Assembly: GCA_964440985.1 (NCBI GenBank) | Contig: CAYTWE010000055.1 | Location: 1 to 12,745, forward strand | Reading direction: 5' to 3' | Source of the DNA: UBA1731 sp964440985 | GTDB lineage: Bacteria > Verrucomicrobiota > Kiritimatiellia > RFP12 > UBA1067 | DNA: 12,745 bases | Part shown: positions 1 to 7,435 of the stretch, piece by piece | Layout: the number at the start of each line of letters is the position of its first letter | Numbering within the stretch: position 1 is the stretch's first letter | Translations under genes and position numbers: made by a program | Notes under the pieces: model-generated | Database searches by the model: none | What the model was told of the DNA's origin: nothing | Seen by the model: only the letters and a program-made list of their open reading frames with translations

Positions 1-1
1 C

Positions 2-358
2 GCCTATCATCTGCGCAGACTTTTCTCTGACGCGGAACTGGACAAGGCGGCAGTTATTAAAGAAATTTTAATAGCTGCCGAAGATGGAAAGCGGTACAAC
101 GTCAACCATTACAATCTTCAAGTCATTATCGCACTTGGCTTCAAGATCGACAACGAACGGGCAATCGCCTTTCGCAAGTGGGCGAATCAGATCGTTTCGG
201 AGTACACGATCAAGGGCTGGGTCATGGACGTGCCGCGTCTCAAGGACGGCTCTCCGATCACCGACAAGTACTTTTGGAGCTGGAGGATGAAATCAAGAAG
301 GGGAAGGGCGGCGAGAACGGCGCAGGGAGCGAGGACAAATGATGCCATATCCGCATAA
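2..358 (+). pseudogene. RhuM-like protein, 3' part, apparently frameshifted
   Basis: The gene runs in from the left edge, so its N-terminus is not visible. Reading from base 2, about 90 residues look like the core of the virulence-RhuM family: YNVNHYNLQVIIALGF, then RAIAFRKWANQI and EYTIKGWVMDVPRLKDG. RhuM proteins are accessory proteins often found in genomic islands, some near type I restriction genes; their biochemical role is not settled. After DKYF (ends at 274) this frame turns into an Arg/Trp/Ser-rich tail that looks non-native and stops at 356-358. One frame over, from 277, the DNA reads a normal acidic-basic tail (ELEDEIKKGKGGENG...) ending at TGA 340-342. A 1-nt slip in the TTTT run at 272-275 would join the two. 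As I recall, family members usually continue for about 200 residues past this point, so even the repaired protein would be short. Either a decayed gene or a sequencing error. Confidence 0.6.
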
Positions 359-391
359 CGCCCGCTATGAGGCGCCGATACGGACATATGC

Positions 392-406
392 ATGATTTGA
401 TATAAT
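392..406 (+). promoter_or_regulatory. extended -10 promoter of truA
   Basis: TG at 398-399, one base, then a perfect TATAAT at 401-406. There is no recognisable -35 box 16 to 18 bp upstream. Transcription would start near 413, giving a leader of about 70 nt before the GTG at 482. The 12-base string around it (394-405) recurs exactly at 12709-12720, in front of the next unit at the right edge. Confidence 0.7.
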
Positions 407-481
407 CCGCGCCGCATTTTCATGTGACTTCTGCGGTGCATGTCTAAATCTGCAGTGCGGGTCCAAACAGGAAAGGATGAC

Positions 482-1252
482 GTGTCGTTGATGGCACAGA
501 GATACAAGATAACCGTCGCATACGACGGCACGAGATATTCGGGATACCAGCTGCAGTCGAACGGCATCTCCGTGCAGCAGATGCTTGAGGAGGTGCTGGA
601 GTATCTGAACCGTTCTCCCGTGCGTGTGTTTGGCTCGTCGAGGACAGATGCCGGTGTCCATGCCAAGGGTTTTGTCGCCCACTTTGATCTCGACAAGCCG
701 ATACCTCCGCAGAACCTTCCGCGGGCGATGAACTCCCGGCTTCCGGAAGATATCCGTGTGATGAATGCCTCCCGCGCCAAGCCTGATTTCGACGCCCGCA
801 AGGATGCCGTCGGGAAGGAGTACCGCTACTTTCTGTACAATGCGGACATCATGCCTCCCTGCCTCGCTCCGTACTGGGCGTTCATGCACAAGCCGCTTGA
901 CGTGGAGGCCATGCGTGATGCGGCGGCGCGTTTTGTCGGCAAACGCGATTTTGCGCCGTTCGCCGCCAATCCGCACCGTACGCTCGAGACTACGGTGCGC
1001 ACCGTGTTTTCGTTTGATGTGGCTAAGGCCGGTCCGCGAATCGTCTTCACCGTTCGTGGTGACGGATTCCTGTACAAGCAGGTGCGCAGCATGGTGGGGT
1101 TTCTGATTCGCGTCGGACTTGGCGATGAGCCGCCGTCCGCAGTGACGGAGATTCTTGACGGACGTAATCCGCGTACGGCGCGCGTCCCGACCGCCACCGG
1201 CAGAGGCCTGTTTCTCTGGAAGGTGTTCTACCGGAGAATGCCCACGGCATGA
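482..1252 (+). CDS. truA: tRNA pseudouridine synthase A
   Basis: TruA converts uridines 38-40 in the anticodon stem-loop of many tRNAs to pseudouridine in the cytoplasm. The N-terminus has ITVAYDGTRYSGYQ, the usual first strand. SSRTDAGVHAKG carries the catalytic aspartate (D56 counted from GTG 482). GKEYRYFLYN and GDGFLYKQVRSMVGFLIRVG are the second-domain signatures. The length (256 aa) is normal. Three starts are possible. ATG 440 has no Shine-Dalgarno site. GTG 482 lies 4 nt after AAAGGA (472-477) and is chosen here. ATG 491 (MAQRYK) matches the usual family N-terminus but is 13 nt from that site. The gene has its own promoter at 392-406 and ends 30 bp before the promoter of the next operon. 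The family call is secure; the start is uncertain by a few residues. Confidence 0.93.
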   Translation: MSLMAQRYKITVAYDGTRYSGYQLQSNGISVQQMLEEVLEYLNRSPVRVFGSSRTDAGVHAKGFVAHFDLDKPIPPQNLPRAMNSRLPEDIRVMNASRAKPDFDARKDAVGKEYRYFLYNADIMPPCLAPYWAFMHKPLDVEAMRDAAARFVGKRDFAPFAANPHRTLETTVRTVFSFDVAKAGPRIVFTVRGDGFLYKQVRSMVGFLIRVGLGDEPPSAVTEILDGRNPRTARVPTATGRGLFLWKVFYRRMPTA

Positions 1253-1279
1253 CCGCACCCGATTTACAAGGCGGTTTTG

Positions 1280-1288
1280 TGGTATAAT
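1280..1288 (+). promoter_or_regulatory. extended -10 promoter of the 1336-8223 operon
   Basis: TGG followed by a perfect TATAAT (1283-1288). TTTACA at 1263-1268 resembles a -35 box, but the 14-bp spacing is too short for a normal sigma-70 promoter, so the extended -10 is probably what counts. The site starts 28 bp after the truA stop, with predicted transcription start near 1295. No other convincing promoter is seen before folP, so it may drive the whole run of genes to 8223. Confidence 0.65.
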
Positions 1289-1335
1289 GAACCACATTTT
1301 CAGTGTGTTTGAACCGATGCAAGGAGATACAACCT

Positions 1336-1692
1336 ATGGCATGTTTTACCGTTCCGCTTACTGCGGCGGCCGTGGCCACGGCCGTGAAGTCCACATTGCC
1401 GGAGACGGCTCGCAGAAATCCGTTTGCCGCAAGGTTCGGTTGGCTCTGCAAAATGATGTTCGGCGGGAGCTTCCTGCTGGCGATTGAACACGTCTACCAC
1501 GGCGAAGTGATGTTCACGCCGCCGTTTCTCACGGCGATTAAAGACGGTACAGTGTCCGAAATGCTTCGTGAAATGGCGACGAGAGGCGTGACGATGGCCG
1601 TTGCCGTCATTGCCGTGTGGGTTGTGATGGTTGCGGTGTCAGCATGGCTTGAACGTTCTCCATCGGTCGTTTCCGTTCCGCAGGGGGTGTGA
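1336..1692 (+). CDS. small conserved membrane protein, first of a pair
   Basis: 118 aa, function unknown. ATG 1336 is chosen because AAGGAG (1321-1326) lies 9 nt upstream; the earlier in-frame ATG 1303 has no such site. The protein begins MACFTVPLTAAAVATAV, then has a basic stretch, then a hydrophobic segment at about residues 38-50 that runs into the motif AIEHVYHGEV. Another conserved-looking block (MLREMATRGVTMAV) leads into a second membrane helix at about residues 85-108. The histidines and acids in EHxxHGE at the end of a helix could bind a metal or haem, but that is inference. From memory, proteins with this MACFxVP start and EHxxHGEV motif occur in many anaerobic bacteria and archaea beside a partner like the next gene, annotated as hypothetical. 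The partner follows after 2 bp and is surely co-translated. Confidence 0.85.
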   Translation: MACFTVPLTAAAVATAVKSTLPETARRNPFAARFGWLCKMMFGGSFLLAIEHVYHGEVMFTPPFLTAIKDGTVSEMLREMATRGVTMAVAVIAVWVVMVAVSAWLERSPSVVSVPQGV

Positions 1693-1694
1693 CG

Positions 1695-1991
1695 ATGTGC
1701 GAAATCATGGCGATTGCGGCGGCGCTTGCGTTCACCGCAGTCCATTTCCGTTCGCGGCGCGGCGGAAAGGTCAGGTCGGCGTCGTTTACCACCGCCTTGA
1801 TGTTCTGGGGTGCAGCGATCATGTGGGGAGTTGATTGCGTGGCCGATGCAATGGCGGGGGATGCTCTGCTTGATGTCAGCGTCGGCGATTCGCTTCTCGG
1901 TGCGATTGTCGTAATCGCCGGGCTTGCGGTGTTTGTGTTGCTGATGCTGACAGGTCGTCCCAGCCAGGACGTCCGGACGGGAGCGTTATGA
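1695..1991 (+). CDS. small conserved membrane protein, second of a pair
   Basis: 98 aa, function unknown, almost entirely hydrophobic. ATG 1695 has AGGGGG (1682-1687) 7 nt upstream, inside the end of the preceding gene; GTG 1689 is the alternative. Three membrane segments can be drawn: residues about 2-17, 33-50 and 65-88. A short basic patch (RSRRGGKVR) between the first two suggests that loop is cytoplasmic. The middle segment reads ALMFWGAAIMWGVDCVAD, with an aspartate at its end, and is followed by VGDSLLGAIVVIAGL. The gene sits 2 bp after its neighbour and its TGA overlaps the ATG of the acyltransferase (ATGA). Together with the upstream gene it probably makes one small membrane complex. 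I cannot assign an activity. Confidence 0.82.
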   Translation: MCEIMAIAAALAFTAVHFRSRRGGKVRSASFTTALMFWGAAIMWGVDCVADAMAGDALLDVSVGDSLLGAIVVIAGLAVFVLLMLTGRPSQDVRTGAL

Positions 1992-3079
1992 AGCGTGTTG
2001 CATTCCTTGATTGGTTGCGGGTTGCCGCCTGTTTCATGGTGATGGCGATCCATGCCTGCGAACCGTTCTACCTTGGCGGCAAGGCGCCGGACGTGACTTT
2101 CATCGCAGACAGGTGGGATGCACTGTGGATAACCTTGACCGAGTGCATCTGCCGGGTGTGCGTTCCGCTGTTCGTGATAACGTCGTCATATCTGCTGTTC
2201 CCGGTGCGCTGTTCGACCGGTGAATTCTTCAGGAGACGCCTTGTCCGCATCGCCGTTCCGTTCGCCATCTGGGCTGCGGCGTACGTGGCGTATGCAGGCG
2301 GAAGCTGGGGGCGGCTGTGCTTCAATTTCCCGGATGAGGGCGGACATCTGTGGTTTGTGCCGATGATTCTTGGCCTGTATGTCGTGATGCCGCTGCTGTC
2401 TCCATGGGCGGAGCGCGTAGGACGCAATGAACTTTGCGGATGGATCGCCGCATGGCTGTTCACGACACTTTTCCCGTTTATCCGTTTTGCGTGGAGCGGA
2501 CTCTTTGGCGAGCCGCCGTTCGGTGCGGTGCCGTACCTGTGGGGTGAATGCCCGTGGAACGCCTTTGGAATGTTCCATTACGTGAGCGGTTTCGTAGGCT
2601 ATGTGCTGATAGGTCTTTGGTTCCGCAGATTCGCTCCTGACATGGGATGGCGGCGGACGCTTTGCATCGCAACGCCTCTTTGGCTCGCCGGTGTCGCAAT
2701 GATAGGGTTGCCGTTCTATTTCCGCATTCCGTCGTTCCCGTATTCAGCATCCTATTCCGCTGCGGTCACGCTTGAGATGAGCATTGAGTACAACTCTCTC
2801 GGCGTTGCGCTCGCCACGATTGCGGTGTTCATGCTTTTCCGCAGGTTCGACTTCAGGGGTGCGGTGTACGAAAGGGTGGTGCGTCCGCTTTCGGAGGCAA
2901 GCTACGGAATGTACCTTGTGCATATGTTCATTCTGCCGGCGGCGTTTGAGGCGTTGCGTCCGCATTTCGCCACGCCGCTGACGATCATTTTCGCAGCGTC
3001 GGCTGCGTTTCTTGCGTCGGCCGTTGTCGCGACCGCAATCCGGAAGATTCCGGTCGCCGGACGGATCGTGTGCGGGTGA
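1988..3079 (+). CDS. acyltransferase-3 family integral membrane protein
   Basis: 363 aa, about ten membrane helices. This family (WecH/OafA-like) transfers acetyl or other acyl groups to sugars or other acceptors in cell-surface polymers. Diagnostic features: FLDWLRVAACFMVMAIHACEPF at the N-terminus, with D8, R11 and the conserved H22; RRRLVRIAVPFAIWA after the second helix; HLWFVPMILGLYVVMPLL in the middle; and SYGMYLVHMFILPA near the end. Length and layout are those of a complete stand-alone member without a C-terminal SGNH domain. The ATG overlaps the preceding stop by 4 nt, which implies translational coupling to the small membrane pair. The acceptor cannot be named. Next to two unknown membrane proteins it may act with them, but pyrD, also downstream, shows that the operon is mixed in function. 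Confidence 0.9.
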   Translation: MKRVAFLDWLRVAACFMVMAIHACEPFYLGGKAPDVTFIADRWDALWITLTECICRVCVPLFVITSSYLLFPVRCSTGEFFRRRLVRIAVPFAIWAAAYVAYAGGSWGRLCFNFPDEGGHLWFVPMILGLYVVMPLLSPWAERVGRNELCGWIAAWLFTTLFPFIRFAWSGLFGEPPFGAVPYLWGECPWNAFGMFHYVSGFVGYVLIGLWFRRFAPDMGWRRTLCIATPLWLAGVAMIGLPFYFRIPSFPYSASYSAAVTLEMSIEYNSLGVALATIAVFMLFRRFDFRGAVYERVVRPLSEASYGMYLVHMFILPAAFEALRPHFATPLTIIFAASAAFLASAVVATAIRKIPVAGRIVCG

Positions 3080-3124
3080 CGTCCACAGAGAGATATTCAA
3101 CGCAGCTACATGGGGGGTGCAGAC

Positions 3125-4087
3125 ATGATTGACATGAGGACAGATCTTGGCGGGCTTCAGATGGCGACTCCCGTCACGACGGCAAGCGGCACGTTCGGGT
3201 ACGGCATGGAGTACGTAGGGCTTCTCGACTACACGCGCCTTGGCGCTGTCACCGTGAAGGGTGTGCGGCGCGATCCATGGCCTGGCAATGCGATGCCCCG
3301 CCATTGCGAGGTTCCGGGCGGACTTGTCAACGCCATAGGGCTGCAGGGGCCTGGCGTAGAGGCGTTTGTCAAAGACTACATTCCGCATTACGAAAACGCG
3401 GTGTCTAAAGCCTTGTCCGCATCCGGATCGCAGCAGAGTGTCGTGCCGCCGCTTATCGTCAACATCTGGGGCGGTTCGGTCGAGGAGTACGCGGAGGTCG
3501 CTGCGCGCCTTTCGGCGGAGCCGCGCAACCCCCTCATAGGGGCGATAGAGTGCAATGTGAGCTGTCCGAACGTGAAGCAGGGCGGACACACGTTCGGACA
3601 GGATCCCGCAGTGCTTGCCGGACTTGTGAAGGCGGTGAGGGCGGCAACCGCGCTTCCTCTCATCGTGAAGCTTGCGCCGAACGTGCCGGACATCAGACCA
3701 TATGTCGCAGCGTGTGAGGAGAACGGCGCAAATGCGATTGCGCTCATCAACACCATTCCGGCGATGGTGATAGACATCAAGACGCGCCGTCCCGTCCTCG
3801 CAAACGTCACAGGCGGACTTTCCGGACGCTGCGTCCACCCGGTTGCGGTGAAGTGCGTGTACGATGCGCATCGCTTCTCGTCGATTCCGATACTGGCGAT
3901 GGGCGGCGTGTACGGCTGGCAGGATGCCGTTGAGCTGATGCTTGCCGGTGCGACGGCCGTGGCTGTCGGCACTGCGACGTTCACAGATCCCGGCGCCGCT
4001 GCGGCGGTTGCGGACGGTATCGCGGCGTACTGCGAAGAGAACGGTTTCTCATCCGTGCGCGAACTGACTGGCGCACTTGCCTCCTGA
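3125..4087 (+). CDS. pyrD: dihydroorotate dehydrogenase, class 1B catalytic subunit
   Basis: Oxidises dihydroorotate to orotate with FMN, the fourth step of pyrimidine synthesis. Class 1B enzymes pass electrons through PyrK (FAD, 2Fe-2S) to NAD. Visible motifs: TTASGTFGYG at residues 18-27; KGVRRDPWPGN at 45-55 (K45 binds FMN); GGLVNAIGLQGPG at 65-77, with N69 in substrate binding; NVSCPN, whose C147 is the class 1 catalytic base; VKLAPN; and a C-terminal ALINT...GGLSG and GGVYGWQDAVELMLAGATAVAVGTA phosphate-binding region. At 320 aa it is slightly longer than usual (about 300-310). ATG 3125 is chosen because GGGGGG (3112-3117) lies 7 nt upstream; ATG 3110 has no such site. It lies 45 bp after the acyltransferase and 7 bp before the next gene. 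No pyrK is in the window. Confidence 0.95.
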   Translation: MIDMRTDLGGLQMATPVTTASGTFGYGMEYVGLLDYTRLGAVTVKGVRRDPWPGNAMPRHCEVPGGLVNAIGLQGPGVEAFVKDYIPHYENAVSKALSASGSQQSVVPPLIVNIWGGSVEEYAEVAARLSAEPRNPLIGAIECNVSCPNVKQGGHTFGQDPAVLAGLVKAVRAATALPLIVKLAPNVPDIRPYVAACEENGANAIALINTIPAMVIDIKTRRPVLANVTGGLSGRCVHPVAVKCVYDAHRFSSIPILAMGGVYGWQDAVELMLAGATAVAVGTATFTDPGAAAAVADGIAAYCEENGFSSVRELTGALAS

Positions 4088-4094
4088 CCGGATC

Positions 4095-4940
4095 ATGGCC
4101 AAATCACGCAACATACCGGGTTCGGTGCTGATTACCGGCGCATCAAGCGGAATCGGCGAGGCGTTGGCGGTCGCCTGTGCGCAGCGAGGCGTACGCAACA
4201 TCTTCATCTGCGGACGGAACGCGGAGCGTCTTTCGGCGGTCGTCGGCAGGTGCGAAGCGGCGGCGGCATCGGGGAAGGTGCGCGTCTCCGGCAAAGCCGT
4301 CGATGTGACCGATGAGCGGGCGATGCGCGACTGGATTGAGGAATGCGACGGGATCTCGCCCCTTGAGGTAGTGTTCTCCAACGCCGGGATAGGGACGGGC
4401 GCGGAAAGCGCGGAGAACGTGCGGCGCACGTTTGCGACGAACGTGGGCGGCGGACTCAACACAGTGCTGCCTGCGATAGATCTGTTCCGCAGGAACGCGA
4501 CATGGGCGGATGGGCGTCCGCGTCGTCGGCAGATCGTCATCACGGCGAGCATTGCTGGCTATGCGCCGCTATCCACATGTCCGTCATATGCGGCGACAAA
4601 GGCGGCGATGAAGAGCTGGGGGCTTTCTCTGCGCGGGATGCTGAAGCGCGAAGGCATACGGGTGAACGTGCTGTGTCCGGGATTCGTGCGTTCGCGCATA
4701 ACTGAGCGCAACACCTGCCCAATGCCGTTCTTCATGGAGGCGGATCGTGCCGCACGAATCATACTCGACCGTGTGGACCGCAATGTCGGGCTGATTGCGT
4801 TTCCGTGGCCGATGCGTTTCGGGGTGTGGTTCATGGCGGTGCTTCCGTGGTGGATTTCCGAAACGATCGCCCGACTGCTGCCGGAAAAGACGTCATCAGG
4901 GAAATGCAAAGGACGCAACGGCGGGGAGATAGCGTTTTGA
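4095..4940 (+). CDS. short-chain dehydrogenase/reductase
   Basis: 281 aa, classical SDR fold, an NAD(P)-dependent oxidoreductase. The cofactor motif is TGASSGIG (residues 14-21), SNAGIG lies at 95-100, and the catalytic set is S152, Y165 and K169 in the YAATK pattern, followed by VLCPGFVRS (192-200), typical of the family. The residue after the Rossmann strand is GRN, so NADP is likely. The C-terminal part (about 238-263) is hydrophobic with PWWI, a tail seen in SDRs that sit on the membrane. The substrate is unknown. ATG 4095 lies 7 bp after the pyrD stop with no clear Shine-Dalgarno site, so translation may depend on ribosomes finishing pyrD; TTG 4077, inside pyrD, is the alternative. Its stop overlaps the start of the next gene. 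Confidence 0.9.
   Translation: MAKSRNIPGSVLITGASSGIGEALAVACAQRGVRNIFICGRNAERLSAVVGRCEAAAASGKVRVSGKAVDVTDERAMRDWIEECDGISPLEVVFSNAGIGTGAESAENVRRTFATNVGGGLNTVLPAIDLFRRNATWADGRPRRRQIVITASIAGYAPLSTCPSYAATKAAMKSWGLSLRGMLKREGIRVNVLCPGFVRSRITERNTCPMPFFMEADRAARIILDRVDRNVGLIAFPWPMRFGVWFMAVLPWWISETIARLLPEKTSSGKCKGRNGGEIAF
4923..4939 (+). promoter_or_regulatory. ribosome binding site that fixes the TTG start of the U32 gene
   Basis: GGGGAG at 4923-4928, an 8-nt spacer, then TTG at 4937-4939. The upstream gene's TGA stop at 4938-4940 shares two bases with this start. The open frame extends upstream to 4805, but that part does not resemble the family, so this site sets the start. Confidence 0.7.
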
Positions 4941-6220
4941 CGGTTCCGGAGATACTTGCACCGGCGGGGGACATGACCTGTCTGCAGGCCGCGCTTGATG
5001 CCGGTGCGGACGCCGTGTATTTCGGCCTTGGCGAATTTAACATGCGCCGACGGGCCGGCGTCAATTTCCGGATGGAGGATCTGCCGGAGATAAAGCGCCG
5101 TTGCGAGGCGGTCTGCCGCCGGGGGATGGGTCATCGCCATGTTCCAGTGCGGCGCTACCTTGCGCTGAACGCGATAATGTTTGAGGACGAGGCGGATGAG
5201 GTCGAGCGGCTGATATGCGCCGCAAAGCCGTATGTCGATGCATTCATCGTGGCGGACTGGGGTGTGGTCTCGCTGTGCCGCAGACACGGAGTAAAGTTCC
5301 ACATATCAACGCAGATGAGCGTCTCCAATTCGGCCGCGGCCCGTTTCGTGCGAGAGCAGGGCGCATCGCGGGTGGTGCTTGCCCGCGAATGTACGCTTCC
5401 GGAAGTCAAACGCATCGTTGCCGAGTGCGGTCTTGAGGTGGAGTGCTTCGTCCACGGCGCACAATGCGTCGCGGAAAGCGGAAGATGCATGATGAGCCAT
5501 TACGCCTACGGATGCAGCGCAAACCGAGGTGAGTGCCGGCAGCCGTGCAGGCGGATGTTTCTCGTCAAGGCGGTGGATCTCTATTCGGATGGAGACGGAA
5601 AGCCGGTCCATGACTCCGATACGCAGTTTGCGGTCGGGCCGCACACCGTGATGTCGGCAAAGGATCTGTGCTCGCTGCCGTTCGTGGACAGGTTGATGGA
5701 CGCCGGAATCGCATCGTTCAAGATTGAAGGACGCGCACGAAACGCCGAATACGTCATGACGGTCGTAGGTGCATATCGTGAGGCTGTGGATGCCGTTGCC
5801 GCGGGTGCGTATTCCAAGTCGCTTGCGGAGAGTCTGGTCGAACGCACTAAAAGGTTCTTCCACAGAGAGTATTCATGCGGACTGTATTTTGGGCGTCCAG
5901 GGGAGGATCAGTTCACCGATACGCCCAACTCGTCCGCAAGGGAGGTCAAGAGGCACGTTGGCGTAGTGCTGGATTACTTTCTCAAGGCCGGGATTGCGCA
6001 GGTGAAGATTCAGGATGCCGCCGTGAAGGTGGGTGATCTCGTGCAGGTGCATGGATCGACTACAGGCGTGAAGGAGTTTCGCATCGAGTCGCTGCGCAGG
6101 GACGGTGAAGTTCCGGAGGTTGCAGAGAAGGGGACGTGGGTGACGTTCCCGTCACCGCGATGCAGGGTGGGCGACAAGGTGTTTCTTGTCAGCCCGGTTG
6201 CAAAGGGTTCGTCGGTATGA
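4937..6220 (+). CDS. trhP: U32 family tRNA hydroxylase (TrhP/YegQ type)
   Basis: 427 aa from TTG 4937. U32 proteins, long called peptidases, are now known as RNA hydroxylases: TrhP makes 5-hydroxyuridine at tRNA position 34 and RlhA modifies C2501 of 23S rRNA, both using prephenate-derived chemistry. Visible blocks: PEILAPAGDM and LDAGADAVYFGLGEFN at the N-terminus; HISTQMSVSNSAAARF; RVVLARECTLPEV; the family signature FVHGAQC (H173, C177); and further cysteines C184, C193, C200 and C204 in GRCMMSHY and CSANRGECRQPCRR, fitting the conserved cysteine set thought to hold an iron-sulfur cluster. FKIEGRARNAEYV follows. A C-terminal beta domain with GDLVQV and GDKVFL completes it. The length fits TrhP (about 450 aa) rather than RlhA (about 650 aa). 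It overlaps the SDR by 4 nt. Confidence 0.88.
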   Translation: MTVPEILAPAGDMTCLQAALDAGADAVYFGLGEFNMRRRAGVNFRMEDLPEIKRRCEAVCRRGMGHRHVPVRRYLALNAIMFEDEADEVERLICAAKPYVDAFIVADWGVVSLCRRHGVKFHISTQMSVSNSAAARFVREQGASRVVLARECTLPEVKRIVAECGLEVECFVHGAQCVAESGRCMMSHYAYGCSANRGECRQPCRRMFLVKAVDLYSDGDGKPVHDSDTQFAVGPHTVMSAKDLCSLPFVDRLMDAGIASFKIEGRARNAEYVMTVVGAYREAVDAVAAGAYSKSLAESLVERTKRFFHREYSCGLYFGRPGEDQFTDTPNSSAREVKRHVGVVLDYFLKAGIAQVKIQDAAVKVGDLVQVHGSTTGVKEFRIESLRRDGEVPEVAEKGTWVTFPSPRCRVGDKVFLVSPVAKGSSV

Positions 6221-6235
6221 ACCGGCGGGGTTGCA

Positions 6236-7435
6236 GTGTCGAAGGCGTTTCCGCATAGATGGATGGTTGGCGTCGTCGCCGCCTTTGCGCTCTTGATGTG
6301 CGGCGGCGCATCTGCCTCCGGCACATCCGGGGCGGCGCAGGGCATACTGGATGCATTGGCTGGAAGCCTGTCGGTGGATGTCAGACAGGTGCATGGCGCT
6401 GTCGCAGACGGAAGACAACCCTTGGCGAAATTGCGGATAAAGCCGTCGGAATGGATCGAGATTGCGCAGGCGTTCACTGAAGCGCTTGACGTGATGGGCA
6501 AGTCCGGTGCGAGGCGGGCAGCCCATATTGCACGGCTGAAGGAGCTGGGCATGGAGGAGGAGCCGATGTCGGAGGCGGGCGTTGCGTTTGAGATAGACGT
6601 GATGAACAACCGCTTCGCGTTCGACAGGTATGGGTGCCTGCATTTCGACGACCGTTTCGTTAACGATGAGGAGCGTCCGGCATTGCGGAAGGTTGAATCG
6701 CTGTACAGAAGGTTTCACCGGCGGTGGGTGACTGAAGTGCAGCGCGGCGTCTCCGGAAAGGCGGGTGCAGCACGGGACGGAAAGACCGTAAGGGATAGTC
6801 ATGACGACGGCCTGGACATTGCGGACCGCATGAAGGAATGGCGCGTACGGCGCGTTCCGGTGTTCCGTGGTTTTGAGGATGACCGCTATCAGGAGCATGA
6901 TGCGCTCATCGTACGATGTGTAGACGAATTCAACCGCAACCGCACGGCATGGGCCGGAGCCACGCAGAGTCAGGGGCGTAAGATACCAATGCTCACGACC
7001 GCACTGGTGAAATCGCACATGATTGAGGAGACGGGAGGCCGCGACGACCGGTCGCTTGCGGCATGGGACGCCGATCCGATTCAGGTCAACGTCCCCGGAG
7101 ACTGGAGCGACGCCAAGACCGATGTCGGCCTTGTGAAGCCGAAGAAGCGAAACGAAGGCACTGCGGAGCAGAACATCAAGGCCGCAATCAAGTTTCTTGT
7201 TCGCAAGGGGTTCGGCGTGAGCGGACAGTGCGCGGCAAAGCGTCCGTCCGGCACGTTCGACGGCTGGCAGACGGCTCTCAAACGGTACAACGGACGCAAT
7301 GCGGACACGGTAGGCGGCAAGGCATACAGTGAGGTGTACGCCGAGCACATCGTCTCTCGCGCCAAAGACCCGGACAGATTTGTTGCCATCCGGAAGAGGG
7401 TGGACGCTAAACCTCAAGGAGTTGAGCAGAAATGA
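6236..7435 (+). CDS. exported lysozyme/transglycosylase-like protein
   Basis: 399 aa. It begins with a signal peptide: basic start (KAFPHR), hydrophobic core VVAAFALLM, and an ASA-S cleavage site near residue 28. The C-terminal third resembles lysozyme-fold lytic transglycosylases: ALVKSHMIEETGGR (about 257-269), where E265 aligns with the catalytic glutamate of ESGG-type motifs, then a DPIQVNVPGDW block, NIKAAIKFLVRKGFG, and WQTALKRYNGR...YSEVYAEHIV, as in enzymes that cut peptidoglycan. The middle (about 90-240) is charged and unrecognised. The GTG start has GGCGGGG (6224-6230) 5 nt upstream and lies 15 bp after trhP. Its stop overlaps the folP ATG by 4 nt. It probably acts on murein in the periplasm, but catalytic activity rests on weak motif similarity only. 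It could also be a non-enzymatic relative. Confidence 0.72.
   Translation: MSKAFPHRWMVGVVAAFALLMCGGASASGTSGAAQGILDALAGSLSVDVRQVHGAVADGRQPLAKLRIKPSEWIEIAQAFTEALDVMGKSGARRAAHIARLKELGMEEEPMSEAGVAFEIDVMNNRFAFDRYGCLHFDDRFVNDEERPALRKVESLYRRFHRRWVTEVQRGVSGKAGAARDGKTVRDSHDDGLDIADRMKEWRVRRVPVFRGFEDDRYQEHDALIVRCVDEFNRNRTAWAGATQSQGRKIPMLTTALVKSHMIEETGGRDDRSLAAWDADPIQVNVPGDWSDAKTDVGLVKPKKRNEGTAEQNIKAAIKFLVRKGFGVSGQCAAKRPSGTFDGWQTALKRYNGRNADTVGGKAYSEVYAEHIVSRAKDPDRFVAIRKRVDAKPQGVEQK

Noticed and set aside
365..1297. 310-codon open frame on the minus strand over truA
   Set aside because: It is antisense to a clear truA, Arg/His-rich, with no family motif. It is a by-product of GC-rich codon use.
2744..3871. 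375-codon minus-strand open frame over the acyltransferase and pyrD
   Set aside because: Its His/Arg-rich composition mirrors the codons of two well-supported genes on the other strand; no start signal or domain is seen.
4805..4936. Upstream extension of the U32 gene
   Set aside because: The extra 44 residues overlap the SDR in another frame and do not resemble the family, while TTG 4937 has a good ribosome site and begins at the normal N-terminus.
6152..7417. 421-codon minus-strand open frame over the exported protein
   Set aside because: It is slightly longer than the + strand gene, but that gene has a signal peptide, a ribosome site and operon overlap, and this frame has none of them.
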